A DNA stretch of 42,500 nucleotides. Source: Prorocentrum cordatum (lineage: Eukaryota > Sar > Dinophyceae > Prorocentrales > Prorocentraceae). Each line of letters starts with the position of its first letter. The first letter of the stretch is position 1. The notes under the pieces are model-generated. The model did not search any database. It was not told where the DNA came from and saw nothing but the letters and a program-made list of their open reading frames with translations. Below, in pieces: positions 10,056 through 19,832 of this stretch. The DNA lies in the NCBI GenBank assembly GCA_963575745.1, contig CAUYUJ010000370.1, positions 481,882-524,381 of the forward strand, given 5' to 3'. A program made the position numbers and the translations under genes.

Positions 10056-10478
10056 TGGGATCGAGAGCTCCCGGAGGGGGTGTGTGCCCATCCGAGGGAA
10101 CGGTGCACCCCCCCTCCTCAGTACTGGCGACAAGGATCAAACTGTTTAGGGAAAGAAGAAGACCCCACCTCCCCCTATCCTCCCCCGCGGCCTGAGTGGA
10201 CCACCCAGGCCTGCGGAGGATGTCATAAAGGGTCGGGTACCCAGTACAGAAATGAAGGGAGAAAGGGGAGGGAGGAAAGGGTAAGGAGCCTCCCTCGTCC
10301 TGCTCCTCCTGCTTCTCCTGCTCCTCCTACTATTGCTACTACAAGTATTAGATTCTGGCGGAAACGTCCAGTGCACGATGACGCCTGGGTCCGCCGTCTT
10401 GCCCTGCACGATGACGAACAGAACAAACCGGCAATCGGGTGGCGAGAGATATGACAGGGACATCCAATAAGCAAAATG
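9495..10478. other. no gene seen; GAT run and an A(n)(GA)n tract
   Basis: GAT triplets lie at 9548-9575, a run of about 15 A followed by (GA)n at 10019-10053, and CTCCTGCT-type runs near 10300-10335. Related phrases GCTGAGAAGCACCGCAGA and GCTGAGGAGCACCGCTG repeat at 9740-9800. Frames here have no recognisable domain. Confidence 0.5.
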
Positions 10479-10479
10479 T

Positions 10480-10942
10480 GGCCCGAATAACACAAAGTGG
10501 CCTACAGTTGGCTCCGGGCATTCAAAATGTAGCCTGGGGGTGGAGTTCTGGGAAGTCGAAGAGCACGAAATGGCCTACAGTTGGGTCCGAGCATCAAAAA
10601 TGTGGCCTGGGAATGGAGTTGTGGGAAGTCGAAGAGCACGAAGTGGCCTACACTTGGCTCCGGGCATCCAAAATGTCGTCCGGGAATGTAGATTTGGGAA
10701 ATCGAAGAACACGAAGTCGCCTAGAGTTGGCTCCGAGCATCCAAAATGTGGCCCGGGAGTTGAGTTCTGGGAAATCGAAGAGCACGAAGTGGCCTACAGT
10801 TGGCTCCGGGCATTCAAAATGTGGCCCGGGAATGGAGTTCTGGGAAGTCGAAGAGCACGAAGTGGCCTACAGTTGGCTCCGGGCATTCAGAATGTTGCCC
10901 GGGAATGGAGTTCTGGGAGGTCGAAGAGCACGAACTGTGTGA
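10480..10942. repeat. 73-bp tandem repeat, about six copies
   Basis: CCTACAGTTGGCTCCGGGCA recurs at 10501, 10574, 10647, 10720, 10793 and 10866, exactly 73 bp apart, with GGAAGTCGAAGAGCACGAA in each unit. Because 73 is not a multiple of three, the long plus frames (167 and 156 codons) cycle through unit frames. That is expected of a stop-poor satellite and not of a protein repeat. Confidence 0.9.
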
Positions 10943-11059
10943 CTGTTTGCGAAAAACGAATTCGGACCCAGCTCCCCGGATGCCGCCCGGACCCCCCTGG
11001 GGAGTCATGATGCTCTTTTGACCCTATTAGAAACCTATCAGTCTTCGCTGTTAGGTAGA

Positions 11060-11235
11060 AACACTACGGCGTCGGAGGTCTGGGGAGGGCGCCGTCTTTA
11101 GGGAGCTCAGAACACGCGCCCAGCCACGTTGGAGGAAAACATGCGGTTGATAACGGAAGCACCACGTCGTCAGAGGTCTGGGGGAGGGCGCCCCTTGCAT
11201 CTCAAAACGGACGTACGCGCCCAGCCACGCACATG
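11060..11235. repeat. two-copy tandem duplication, ~100 bp
   Basis: GTC(G/A)GAGGTCTGGGGGAGGGCGCC recurs at about 11070 and 11167 and ACGCGCCCAGCCACG at about 11112 and 11216. Confidence 0.7.
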
Positions 11236-11640
11236 AACATGCCCCCCAGCTCGCGAGGCCGCGCTCATGCCACAAACGCTCGAGTGATGCGCCCGCTCGA
11301 ACCTCATGTGAAATAGTGTGCAGATATTGGAGGGTGAAAGTGGGGGTCGGGCGCAGGGTCCCGGCAATGATGTTTTTTAAAGTCGTGAATGGGCGATGCA
11401 TCCTCGATTGCTGTGTTCGGCGGGGGAACTAATTGAAACCCCCCGCCTGCGCCCGCGCGCGAGACTTGAAGGGGAAAGGAAGCAAGGGGGCGGGGGGTTC
11501 GGGAAAGGCGACGAAGGCAACGTGCGCTAAGGGCGCAAGGCTGGAACACACGAAAGCGGTCAGGTGAGTGTCGAAATCTGCCCAGCCAATCTGGCATGCG
11601 GAACACTGCGCCTCAGCATTGGGGATCTTGAAGGCCAGGG
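11236..11640. other. no gene seen
   Basis: Mixed-composition sequence without a repeat I can define and without a convincing coding frame. Confidence 0.45.
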
Positions 11641-11873
11641 CAAAATGTGAATTCACATTGTGGGGAAAAGCAAAATGTGAATTCACATGTTGGGAAAAAG
11701 GAAAATGTGAATTCACATTTTGGGAAAAAGGAAAATGTGAATTCACATTTTGGAATTTTGTGTAGGATTCTTCATGAAGGGGCCAGAATGTGAATTCACA
11801 TTTTGGGAAAAAGGAAAATGTGAATTCACATTTTGGGAAAAAGGAAAATGTGAATTCACATTTTGGGAGAATC
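11641..11873. repeat. 30-bp array of a perfect palindrome AATGTGAATTCACATT
   Basis: Seven copies in two clusters: 11641, 11671, 11701 and 11731, then 11784, 11814 and 11844. In most copies the symmetry covers AAAATGTGAATTCACATTTT, 20 bases. Spacers are GGGAAAAAGG-like. The clusters are separated by about 25 bp of unrelated sequence. The palindrome is the invariant part and the spacer varies. Function unknown. Confidence 0.92.
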
Positions 11874-12500
11874 GCGGGGCCCATTCCAAATCTGTCTTGG
11901 GGGTCGAGAAGTCATCGTTTGGGAACATACGCGATCAGCAACCGCACAATCAAGACACACTTGCACTCCACTTCGCCGACCCACGCGCAATATGCAAGAA
12001 CGCCCGCACGCATGAACGATAATGGATGGACGGCGCGTGTGCCCGCGCGGGCAACGCGCGGGCACGAATGACTGGCCATCAATGACCGCCAGCATTGGAT
12101 GCCAATCGTACCCGATCACATACACGAGCGATACATTGAGCATACATGGGCCATTCAGCCCCCACTGAAGACCCCCTGTTGCAGACCCCCTCTTTCACCC
12201 TCCAAAGATAAGCTGGAAAACGTGAAGTTGAGGATTTAGTGAAAGTGGAAGTCACCATGGCTGGAAATTCTGGGAACGAGGTGGAAGGGCTGGCCGCAGC
12301 TACCTTTTCCAACTTCCCTGCGCATTTACGTCTTTGCTTGGCCTCTCCCTGGGATCCGACGTTGTGGAAAAATTGCAACATGGCGAACAATTACGACTGT
12401 AACCCTAGACCACACCGGTCTGTGTGATGGTCCTGGGGCCCGCAACCAGCCCGGAGAAAACGCGTGGTGTGAAAAAACTGCAACGCCCAGATCTCAGGGA
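11874..12500. other. no gene seen; GC hairpin at 12039-12065
   Basis: A 10-bp-arm hairpin GTGCCCGCGC / GCGCGGGCAC with a 7-base loop lies at 12039-12065. TGGAAAAATTGCAACATGG (12364) resembles GTGAAAAAACTGCAACGCC (12469). Otherwise nothing is recognised. Confidence 0.45.
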
Positions 12501-12519
12501 TGGAGCGGGTCGTGGGCGA

Positions 12520-12720
12520 AAAACAAATCCGTATCCGCGGCCTCACGGGCCAGGCCCCTGGGTAGCGACCCCGCGGATGCGGGGCTATGTTTCGCAAATG
12601 CCCCGCACGGAACGCACTCCGTGCGACCGCGTATCCGCGGGATCGCGCCCCAGAATCCAGACCGCGAGGGCGCGGACGCGGACATTGTCGCCGCTCGTGA
12701 GCGGGGAACGTGCCTTCGAG
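12520..12720. repeat. GC-rich palindromic stretch around CCGCGGAT
   Basis: GTATCCGCGG occurs at 12531 and 12630, CCCGCGGATGCGGGG at about 12571, and GCACGGAACGCACTCCGTGC at about 12604. GTCGCCGCTCGTGAGCG near 12688 echoes the phrase near 2998. Structured, non-coding in appearance. Confidence 0.45.
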
Positions 12721-12908
12721 GGCGCGGCGGGCGAGCGTCGCGCCGCCACGAGCCGGGTGGCCCGGCCCCACCTCTCGGTGGTCCACAGCTGGGGTCCCGA
12801 GGGATGGGGCGGGCCCTCAGGATAGGCAGGGATCCGAGGGTGGACTTACACCGTTGGAGGCACCTCGTCCTCAGGACCCCATCCCCAAGGACCCCGCCTT
12901 TGACTGGC

Positions 12909-13030
12909 CATCGCTCGGACGTCCATATCCTGTGTTTTTTGTTGGTTTCGTGCGTGGCTTTTTCGCCAAATGATCAAGGATGCTTCTCGATGATCCTCGC
13001 CGAAGGAAAAATGCACACATCCGAGCGATG
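12909..13030. mobile_element. foldback element family M2, copy 1
   Basis: 122 bp bounded by CATCGCTCGGACGT and the complement of CATCGCTCGGATGT (13 of 14). Interior contains TTTCGCCAAATGATCAAGGA. Copies at 18129-18250 and 20329-20439 share ends and interior. The left flank is GGC and the right flank CCA in this copy. No clear target duplication. It happens to be open on both strands. Confidence 0.75.
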
Positions 13031-13280
13031 CCAAATTGAGCGACGGAACCCCAGCTCCGGCATGGCCCGCTGGCCCCGCTGCGCACGGGGCCGCGCGTGC
13101 GCGCAGAGAGCTCCCGCGCGCGGGCGCGCCGCCCGGCCGGATTCGTCCGGAGCGCACGCGGCCCCCCGCGGAGCCAGAAGAGAGGCCGCTGCGGCGGCTC
13201 GGGCGCGGCGGCTCACGGTGCAGCCAGGAGCCGCTCGCCTGCACCAAGAAGAGGAGAAACGGCATAGATAGCCAGCCTCG
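13031..13280. other. GC-rich spacer between foldback elements, no gene seen
   Basis: CGCG-rich sequence that translates to Arg/Ala/Gly-rich strings in several frames on both strands. No frame stands out. Confidence 0.4.
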
Positions 13281-13413
13281 AACATATCCCTACCCCTAAG
13301 ATGGGCGAACAAAAAGCGAGGGCAATCTCAGGGGTAGGCCCTCAGAAACTGAGGGAATCCTTAAGATCGGCATCGAGGTGAGGTGATGGCAAACATAGGG
13401 ATAGGGATATGTT
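13281..13413. mobile_element. foldback element M9, single copy
   Basis: Left end AACATATCCCTACCCCTAAG, right end the complement of AACATATCCCTATCCCTATG (18 of 20). Interior has a small CCCTCAGAAACTGAGGG hairpin. No other copy is seen in the window. Confidence 0.6.
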
Positions 13414-13436
13414 TCAAACTGATCAATAACCTTTTC

Positions 13437-13568
13437 TGGCGCTCCGCGCGGATGTCTGGGATCTGCGCTGGACCGCCCTCCCTGGCGCGCGGAGCGCGCC
13501 AGGGGCAGCGCCGGAAGCGCCGCCAGGGGGGCCCAGGCGCCGATCCAAGAAATCCGCGCGGAGCGCCA
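13437..13568. mobile_element. foldback element family M3, copy 2 (inverted relative to copy 1)
   Basis: Ends are a perfect 17-bp inverted repeat TGGCGCTCCGCGCGGAT. The centre has the same 11-bp-arm hairpin CCCTGGCGCGC / GCGCGCCAGGG as the copy at 4190-4333, which aligns along its length to the reverse complement of this one. Confidence 0.78.
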
Positions 13569-13904
13569 AAAATTCATGTTGATGCTGATGTTTCTTCTTC
13601 GATGCACGGCCACGGTCCTGGGTAAACGAGCTAAAATGTACATGGCCCTGCTCCCACCCCTGTCCCGGCACGTTTTCACTCCCCGACCTCCTGCTCCTCG
13701 ATCCGCCTCTTCACGCTTACTGCAAATCGTGTGCTTTGCTGGGGTACCTTTCATCTGTCACGCCACTGAGACCGGGAGTCGGCCTTCAGATGCAGAGTGA
13801 TCAAGCAAGGGCATCACTAAGAACAAGGAAAAACCACACAACCACCATCAGGGACCACCAGCGCGGGAGGAACCAGGGGGTCTCCCGCGTGTGGGTCACA
13901 TGGC

Positions 13905-14115
13905 AACCAGAGCGACCATTTTACAACCAGATGGGGCACTTTACAACCAGCATGGGTTTTCCCAGAACGGTACTTCACAACCAGGATAGCCACTTTACAA
14001 CCAGGCGCAAAACACACACATAGGCAACACATATTCTTCAATTTCCGAATTATCCGTGGGCCCACGTAAAAGAAACACTTCGCTCTCTGAACCGTGTTGG
14101 TTGTAAAGTGGCCCG
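13905..14115. repeat. cluster of CCACTTTACAACCAG motifs
   Basis: CA(C/T)TTTACAACCAG or a close variant occurs near 13917, 13939, 13974 and 13991 on the plus strand. One copy in the opposite orientation, GGTTGTAAAGTGG, lies at 14098-14110. The same motif in that opposite orientation forms the cluster at 16270-16460. Confidence 0.75.
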
Positions 14116-14760
14116 TCTGAAGCGAGAACCTGCGAAGTGGCGGATTCCTGATGGCGTCCAACAGAAATCCTACGGGAATATGATCGGCACCCTTCCCACT
14201 GGGATCATGTTGGCACCACATGGGACCCATTGGTATCCAACAACACTCCTCGATATGGGGCCTACGGGTGCCTTATTGGAATCCGACATGGGGGTGCTTC
14301 CTATTGAAACCCGTGGGGGCCCTTCCTCATGGAAACCGATTGGAAAATCCATTGGTTCACAATCGAAGAACCTTCCTGTTGGAATGCAGCGGAAAACACG
14401 CTGGGGGTACTATATGAAAACCCGGTAGGTATTCTTATGGGCTCCTATTCGCAAGCTATAAGAACCGTATTTGGAATCCCATCAGAACCAGATTGGAGAA
14501 TACGAAACCTAGCGCGTTGGAATTCAAGCGGAATCCTTCCTTTTCGATCCAGACGGGCAAACTACTGGGATCCCACCAGGACCCAACTGTAACTGAACAG
14601 AAGCTTGTCCACGTTGACTCAATGTGTACCCCGCTTGGCGTTGTATTGTTATCTCTGTGGTATCCACAAGGAACTGATGGAACACATTTGAAATCCAATC
14701 CGTATCTTCCCGCTACAGGCTGGTGACAGGCCTGGGCAGTTTAAGTTGTTTTACATCCAC
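14116..14760. repeat. degenerate short repeats (GGGACCCATTGG / TTGGAATCC types)
   Basis: Phrases such as CTGGGATCATGTTGGCACC, ATGGGACCCATTGGTATCC, TATTGGAATCCGACATGGG and ACCGATTGGAAAATCCATTGG recur at irregular 25-40 base spacing. Weak open frames follow the repeat. No gene is recognised. Confidence 0.5.
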
Positions 14761-14839
14761 GCCCTAAATCTTCATGGTTGTTTGGAACCTCGCAACCTCT
14801 GCCTGAAAATCCGGTTTCGTCCACAAATTTAAAAACAGT

Positions 14840-15885
14840 AAGCGTTCGCCACAAAAAACGCAGAGGAACACGCGCGCTCCCAGGAGAGGGGGAATGTGGC
14901 CAAGACGTCGTTGGTAGAAATCTAGCCAATACATGCGGATTCCCCTTTTTCTCGCATCATCGGCATGTTTTGCCCTCGCGCCTGATCATCTGGCCACGAC
15001 GGAACCGTATGTTTTCGCATGTGCGGGAGCACGCGTTTCCAGGAAAGCGGGAATGTGGCCAAGAAGTCATGTGTAACTTTCATGTGGATTGCAAATGGTT
15101 GTTTTTGGTATCAGCAACCACGCTTGTCATCGCGCCTCATCGTCTGGCAATAGCAAAACACACTACGTTCTCATAACTGCGGAGGCACGCGTACCCAGGA
15201 GCGCAGAACAAGTGGGCAAGAAATCGATGCTACAGCTCTGGCTGATACGTGTGGATTTCAATTTGCGCGTTTGGCCTCACAGACAACTCGAGTCCTTGCG
15301 CCTCATCGCTTGGCAATCGCAACACCGTATGTTTTCGCATACGCGGTCGCATGCGTACCCAGGAGGGCGGAACTGTGGAAACGACATCGATGGTAACAAT
15401 CTGGTCAATACATATGGATTTCAAATTGCGTGTTTGTTGTATCATAGGCGATGCTTGTCCACGCGCCCCATCGTCCGACAACCACGGAAACAGTATGTTT
15501 TCGAAGTTGCGAGCATGTGTGCCCAGGAGGGAGGGAAATGTGGCCAAGAAGCCGATGGTAACATTCGAGCCAATTCGTGTGGATGCCAATTTGTTGTTTT
15601 TGGCCTCACAGAAAACTTTCGTGCTCGCGCTTCGTCGTCTGGCAATCGCAAACCGCATGTTCTCGCATTCGCGGAAGCATGCGCACCCAGCCATGCACAA
15701 ATGTGGCCAAGAGATCCTTTGCAATACGCCAGCCAATACCTATAGATTTCAAATTGGATTTTATAGCTCATAGACCACGCTTGTCCTCGCACCCCAACGT
15801 TCGGCAATCGCAAAACCGCATGCTTGCGCAACTGCGGAAGCATACGCACCCAAGAGGAAGGAAAGTGGCCGGGTAATTCTGGTTG
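14840..15885. repeat. ~162-bp satellite, about seven diverged copies
   Basis: CGTATGTTTTCGCAT(A/G)(T/C)GCGG or variants recur at about 15006, 15162, 15325, 15492, 15655 and 15817 (spacing 156-167). Each is followed by CGTACCCAGGA, GAATGTGGCCAAGAAG, a TCAATACATATGGATTTCAA-type phrase and CGCGCCTCATCGTCTGGCAA. Units are clearly diverged, so the array is old. Open frames of up to 218 codons on both strands are artefacts of the array. Confidence 0.85.
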
Positions 15886-15949
15886 AATTCTAGTCAACGT
15901 ATGTTGCGGCCTCGCGAACAGTCTGTGCTCTCGCTTTGCAGAAGCTTCA

Positions 15950-16255
15950 GAGCACTCGGGCACTCGGAAGCCTCCGCGAAGCGCCCAGGCGCTCATGAGC
16001 CTCCGCAGAGCGCTTGGGCGCTCAGGAGCCTCTGCAGAGCGCCCAGGCGCGCAGAAGCCTCTGCAGAGCGCCCAGTCGCTCATAAGCCTCTGGAAGACGC
16101 TCAGGCGCTCAGATGCCTCTGCAGAGCGCCCAGGCGCTCATAAGCCCCAACTAGACGCTCAGGCGCGCAGATGCCTCGGCAGAGCGCCCAGGCGCTCAGA
16201 TGCCTCTTCAGACCGCCCAGGCGCTCAGAAGCTTCAGAAGGCCCTGCAGAGCGCG
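15950..16255. repeat. 29-bp minisatellite, about ten copies
   Basis: Units of the form GCGCTCAGAAGCCTCTGCAG followed by AGCGCCCAG repeat every 29 bases. As 29 is not a multiple of three, the 86- and 110-codon frames rotate through the unit. Confidence 0.88.
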
Positions 16256-16267
16256 CGCGCGCTTCTG

Positions 16268-16460
16268 AAGGCTGGTTGTAAAGTGGCCGTTCTGGTTGCA
16301 AAGAGCCCCGTCTGGGTTGTAAAGTGATCGCTCTGGTTGTAGAGTGGACCGTTCTGGTTGTAAAGTAGTCGTTCTCAAAGGGGAACCAAGGAATTCGATT
16401 CTCTGCTGGTTGTGAAGTGACCTATCTCAGTTGTGAAGGGTCGTTCGGGTTGTAAAGAGA
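16268..16460. repeat. cluster of GGTTGTAAAGTGG motifs, opposite to 13.9 kb
   Basis: CTGGTTGTAAAGTGG and variants (GTTGCAAAGAG, GTTGTAGAGTGG, GTTGTGAAGTGA, GTTGTAAAGAG) recur about seven times. They face the CCACTTTACAACCAG cluster at 13905-14005, so the two clusters bracket 2.3 kb of satellite in inverted orientation. Confidence 0.8.
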
Positions 16461-16470
16461 CCAGATCTCG

Positions 16471-16594
16471 GGGTCTCCCTGGTGGTGCAGTTTCCCCACC
16501 TCTCGCTCCAGACGTCCCCTACCCCAAGCTCGGGGAAGCATCGCGCAACTCCTCGCTGGAGGTGGCCTCCCTGGTGGTGGTGTCGCGTCTCCTT
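16471..16594. mobile_element. foldback element family M8, partial copy
   Basis: Matches the inner and right part of the element at 29328-29492: GGTCTCCCTGGTGGTG, then CCTCTCGCTC(C/G)AGACGTCCC, AGCTCGGGGA(A/G)GCATCG, CTCCTCGCTGGAGGTGGCC, ending GGTGGTGTCGC(G/T)TCTCC. The left terminal inverted repeat is missing here. Confidence 0.65.
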
Positions 16595-16850
16595 CCCCCG
16601 GCATCACGACGCTCTTCTGTTGCGACGCCCGGATCCGAGGGGAGGCGGCTGCACGCGAGAGCGCCCCTAATCAGGCAAGGGCGACCTTTGGTAGGTGGCG
16701 ACATCCGAACCCTGCGCCCGCCAAGCATCGATCGTCTTGAACCGATGGGAGGCGAGGGCAGGGTCCTGATTCCACCACGTGTTCGACGAATCCCGATTCC
16801 TACCTCCGCCGTCCATCGAGTTGCCTGAACCGTTGATCGGCGAGGGTGGG
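16595..16850. other. no gene seen
   Basis: Mixed GC-rich sequence. ACCGATGGGAGGCGAGGGCAGG (complete phrase 16741-16762) and a similar GATCGGCGAGGGTGGGG at 16835 hint at a diverged duplication. Confidence 0.35.
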
Positions 16851-16854
16851 GTCA

Positions 16855-17156
16855 AGAGGAAGAGGCGGAGGAGGCAGAGGCGGAGGAGGCAGAGGAGGAG
16901 GAGGAGGAGGAGGAGAGGGAGGAGGAGGAGGAGGAGGAGGAGGAGGAGGGGGAGGAGGAGGAGGAGGAGGAGGAGGAGAGGAGGAGGAGGAGGAGGAGGG
17001 GGAGAGGAGGAGGGAGGAGGAGGAGGAGGAAGACGAGGAGGAGGAGGCGGAGGAGGAAGAGGAGGAGGAGGAGGAGGAGCAGGAGGAGGAGGGCGAGGAG
17101 GAGGGGGAGGAGGAGGAGGAGGAGGAGGAAGACGAGGAGGAGGAGGAGGAGCGGCC
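16855..17156. repeat. GGA microsatellite, about 300 bp
   Basis: GAGGAG triplets with GGGA, GACGAG and GCGGAG interruptions. Purine-only for most of its length on the plus strand. Long poly-Glu, Gly and Arg frames are artefacts. Confidence 0.95.
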
Positions 17157-17467
17157 CTAGTTGGGCAAAAGGGGACCTCTTGGGCGCGGCCTGCCGCGAG
17201 CTCTGCCTGCCCCGCGGCCGCAACCGCCCGCGTGCTCGGGCCCGGCCCTCCCGCGCCACCCCCCGCAGGCCTCGCACCAGGAGCCACTGCTGCCAAAGGC
17301 TCAGGGCGGGCCTGTGCCCCTATACGCCAGGCTCCCACACGAGGGCTCGCTTCCACTGAGACAGCCGTTTGAAGACCCTGAAGCGTGCCAGAGCACCATT
17401 CTCGGGACGCCGACGCCTCGAATCAGCTTGACTGTTGCGTGCCTTTTGCCGATGATCCGAAATTTAG
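17157..17467. other. no gene seen
   Basis: GC-rich, mixed sequence between the GGA tract and element M1. No coding or RNA signal is recognised. Confidence 0.4.
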
Positions 17468-17621
17468 GTCGGGCCTGTCCCCCTACAGGGGGAATTTGGA
17501 CGAAAAATAAAGAACACCTCAAACATATTCCAAAATTGATCTTTGAAAATACTCAAAAAATAGTCCCCAGGCTATTTTTTACTACTTTTGAGTACTCCTC
17601 CTGTAGAGGGACGGGCCCGAC
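17468..17621. mobile_element. MITE-like element family M1, copy 1, with TTAG duplication
   Basis: 154 bp with terminal inverted repeats: GTCGGGCCTGTCCCCCTACA at the left and the complement of GTCGGGCCCGTCCCTCTACA at the right (23 of 26 over the ends). Flanks are TTAG at 17464-17467 and TTAG at 17622-17625, a likely target-site duplication (TTA if the outer G belongs to the element). The interior is AT-rich with facing ACTCAAAAAATAG and CTATTTTTTACTAC around AGTCCCCAGG. TTA duplications fit PIF/Harbinger-type transposition; that class is inference. Confidence 0.8.
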
Positions 17622-17625
17622 TTAG

Positions 17626-18128
17626 TCCCAGACCTGCGATGCCGTCGTGTGTTCCCGGGAGGGGAGGGAGGGCGGGAGAGAAAGGAGAGCGGGGGGAGAA
17701 AGAGGGGAGGAGGAGGAGGAGGAAGACAACGTCCTCCCCCTTCTCAAGCATCCGAGGACATGTTTTCGATCCGGGGCCCCCAGACCTCACGACAACTTCC
17801 CGCAGACCGTCTCTCCTCTCGATCGTTCTTGTTTGACGGTCCAGGGGCCCGGCAAAGGCCCCTTCAAGCCGAAAATGGCGGAGCCGTCCTGGGGTGCGCT
17901 CTGGGCAGGATTCCGATAGGGGTCCCAGCTGTGGCGGCGAGGAAGCCCCTGGAGCGTGGAAACTGGACGAGAAGGAGGACGCCGGAGGGCTCTCGGGTCG
18001 GACGACGAATGGACGAGGGGAAGCCAGTGAAAAGGGGCGCTGGCAAATCGGCTCGCGTGCAGCTGGTTTCTCCGGTGCCTCCTGGCGCCGGAGGCGCCCA
18101 GCGGCGGTGCCCAAACCAGCAGCCTGGC
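17626..18128. other. no gene seen; short GAGG run
   Basis: A purine-rich run lies at 17654-17725 (GGGAGG, GAGGAG). The rest is GC-rich with no convincing frame. Confidence 0.4.
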
Positions 18129-18250
18129 CATCGCTCGGACGTCCATTTCCTGTGTTTTTTTTTGGTTTCGTGCGTGGTTTTTTCGCCAAATGATCAAGAA
18201 TGCTCCTCGATGGTCCTTGCCGACGGAAAAATGCACACGTCCGAGCGATG
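18129..18250. mobile_element. foldback element family M2, copy 2
   Basis: 122 bp with perfect 14-bp ends CATCGCTCGGACGT / ACGTCCGAGCGATG. Nearly identical to copy 1, differing by scattered substitutions and a T-run length change. Flanks GGC and CCA resemble those of copy 1. Confidence 0.8.
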
Positions 18251-18321
18251 CCAGGCAGCATGTAGCAGGTGTCGCACCTTCGGACGTCCGGCGATGTGAC
18301 GTGTTCAGTCCACGACCCCAG

Positions 18322-18590
18322 AGTTTCGTCCTGCGTCCTGGATGGATGCGGAGCCCTGGGGGCCGAAGCCGAAGAGCAACGCCAGGACTGGAAGCCTCGT
18401 GTCGCCAGAGATCTGGGGATGCCGCCTCCCGCCCCCTCTCCCGAGGGGGTTGTGAGCTTCGTCCTGCGTCCTGGGTGCGGAGCCCTGGAGCCCTGGAGGC
18501 CGAAGAGCAGCGCCAGTACTGAAAGCCTCGTGTCGCCGGAGATCTGAGGATGCCGCCTCCCGCCCCCTCTCCCAAGCACACCCTTTCGTC
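18322..18590. repeat. two-copy tandem repeat, ~133 bp
   Basis: TTCGTCCTGCGTCCTGG starts at 18325 and 18458. Both units contain CGGAGCCCTGG, CCGAAGAGCA(A/G)CGCCAG, AAGCCTCGTGTCGCC(A/G)GAGATCTG and ATGCCGCCTCCCGCCCCCTC. Confidence 0.85.
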
Positions 18591-18627
18591 CGACCTGGGG
18601 CTCTCACGTGCAGCCGATCTCAGCCAC

Positions 18628-18800
18628 ACGCAAGAGTGACCCTTGGCAGGAGTCACCCTTGGTGCGCTGCTTCACGGGGGCCGCAGTATGGGAGCCACAT
18701 CCCAGCAATCGAAGCGCGACAGCGGGAGCTGGCGGGGCATGGCGGGACCCCTGCGGCCCGCCCCGAAGGTCACTCCAGCGAAATGCCTCTCTTACGCGCA
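18628..18800. mobile_element. foldback element family M5, copy 1
   Basis: The left end, ACGCAAGAGTGACCCTTGGC then AGGAGTCACC, faces the right end GGTCACTCCAGCGAAATGCC then TCTCTTACGC. Further copies are at 19833-19983 and 23325-23490. Ends are diverged (roughly two-thirds identical). CAGCCGATC lies outside the left end and CCGACGATC outside the right. Confidence 0.55.
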
Positions 18801-18825
18801 ACCGACGATCTAGCCGACGATCTAG

Positions 18826-19046
18826 AGGCTTCCTAAATGGGGTCCGAGAAGATGGGGACCGATGAACGCGCTGCTGCATCGCCGACGCATCGCCGATGCC
18901 TCGGCGATGCATCGGCGACGTCGGCGATGCATCGGAGCCGTCGGCGTGGAGAAAATCGGGCTCCATATCCAGCCACACCGCAGGCGCACTGGTGATGCGG
19001 CACGATCATCCGACGCCATCTGCCTCGACCCGATGTGGGAGGGGCC
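18826..19046. mobile_element. foldback element family M4, copy 1 (diverged)
   Basis: Left AGGCTTCCTAAATGGGGTCC, right the complement of GGCCCCTCCCACATCGGGTC. The interior consists of the self-complementary unit GATGCATCGGCG seen in the other M4 copies. This is the most diverged of the three full copies. Confidence 0.65.
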
Positions 19047-19290
19047 AGATCAAAACGCGCAAGCCAATGCTGGGGGGACCCCTGCGACCCCGCACCAAAC
19101 CCAGACCCCCGACATCATGTTTTTTGTGTATCATAACGTGGACCCTCTGGAATTTTGACCCACTCCCCGGAACCAATTTTCACCCTGAGTAGTTTCTTGA
19201 CGGTTCCTGGGCCCAGTGAGGGCCCGCCACAGGCCGACGATTCAGGTAACCCTGAAGTCGTTATTTTTTCATGACCCGAAGGTGTCTGGG
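19047..19290. other. no gene seen
   Basis: Mixed-composition sequence between elements. No repeat partner was found in the window. Confidence 0.35.
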
Positions 19291-19415
19291 AAGGTCACTC
19301 CAGCGAAAGGTCACTCTTCCGCGGAGCCGACCCGGGGAAGGCGGCTCGGGCGGGAAGGGCGGCCGGGGAGATGGAGCTCGGGCGCGTCGCCCTGCTCGGC
19401 GGCGGGGGGGGGGAC
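19291..19415. repeat. M5 end fragment plus segment duplicated at 20090-20190
   Basis: GGTCACTCCAGCGAAAGGTC then ACTCTTCCGCGGAGCCGA is an isolated M5 right end. The following GGGCGGCCGGGGAGATGGA(G/A)CTCGGGCGC, with CTCGGCGGC and a G run, recurs at about 20137-20190 after the M5-like phrase CTTACGCGTAGCCGATC. Both loci therefore derive from one duplicated segment. Confidence 0.65.
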
Positions 19416-19441
19416 CCATTCCGCTCGTGGCGAGGGACTGG

Positions 19442-19631
19442 AGGCCTGCGAAACGGGGCTAGATGGGGCTGGAGGATCGCGCTGCATCGCCGACGCATCG
19501 TCGATGCATGAGCGACGTCGGTGATGCATCGGCGCCGTCGGCGTGAAGGAAATCAGGCCCCACATCGAGCCGCACCGCAGATGCGGCGCGATCCTCCGAC
19601 CCCATCTGCTCGGACCCCATCTGACAGGCCT
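19442..19631. mobile_element. foldback element family M4, copy 2
   Basis: 190 bp, AGGCCTGCGAAACGGGGCTA at the left and the complement of AGGCCTGTCAGATGGGGTCC at the right. GGAGGATCGCGCTGCATCGC and GGAGGATCGCGCCGCATC are the inner ends. The centre is GATGCATGAGCGACGTCGGT-like. Confidence 0.72.
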
Positions 19632-19832
19632 AGACCCTAACATCTGACGGCGCGAAACACATGCAACATGCGAAACATCACGACTGGAGGCCCCGACCCC
19701 ACCCTGATGTGGCATTCTTCGAGCCTGATCGATCTGTGAGGACCCAGGGGCCCGAGCTTCCGCAGAAACGCCCAGCTCGCAGAACTGCGACGCCCAGGTC
19801 ACAGGTCGGCCAAACACGCATGAGCGACCCCG
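19632..19832. other. no gene seen
   Basis: Spacer between an M4 and an M5 copy with no recognisable signal. Confidence 0.35.

Noticed and set aside
11641-11873. CRISPR-like array (30-bp repeat)
   Set aside because: Spacers are nearly constant, the repeat is a full palindrome, there are no cas genes, and the context is eukaryotic.
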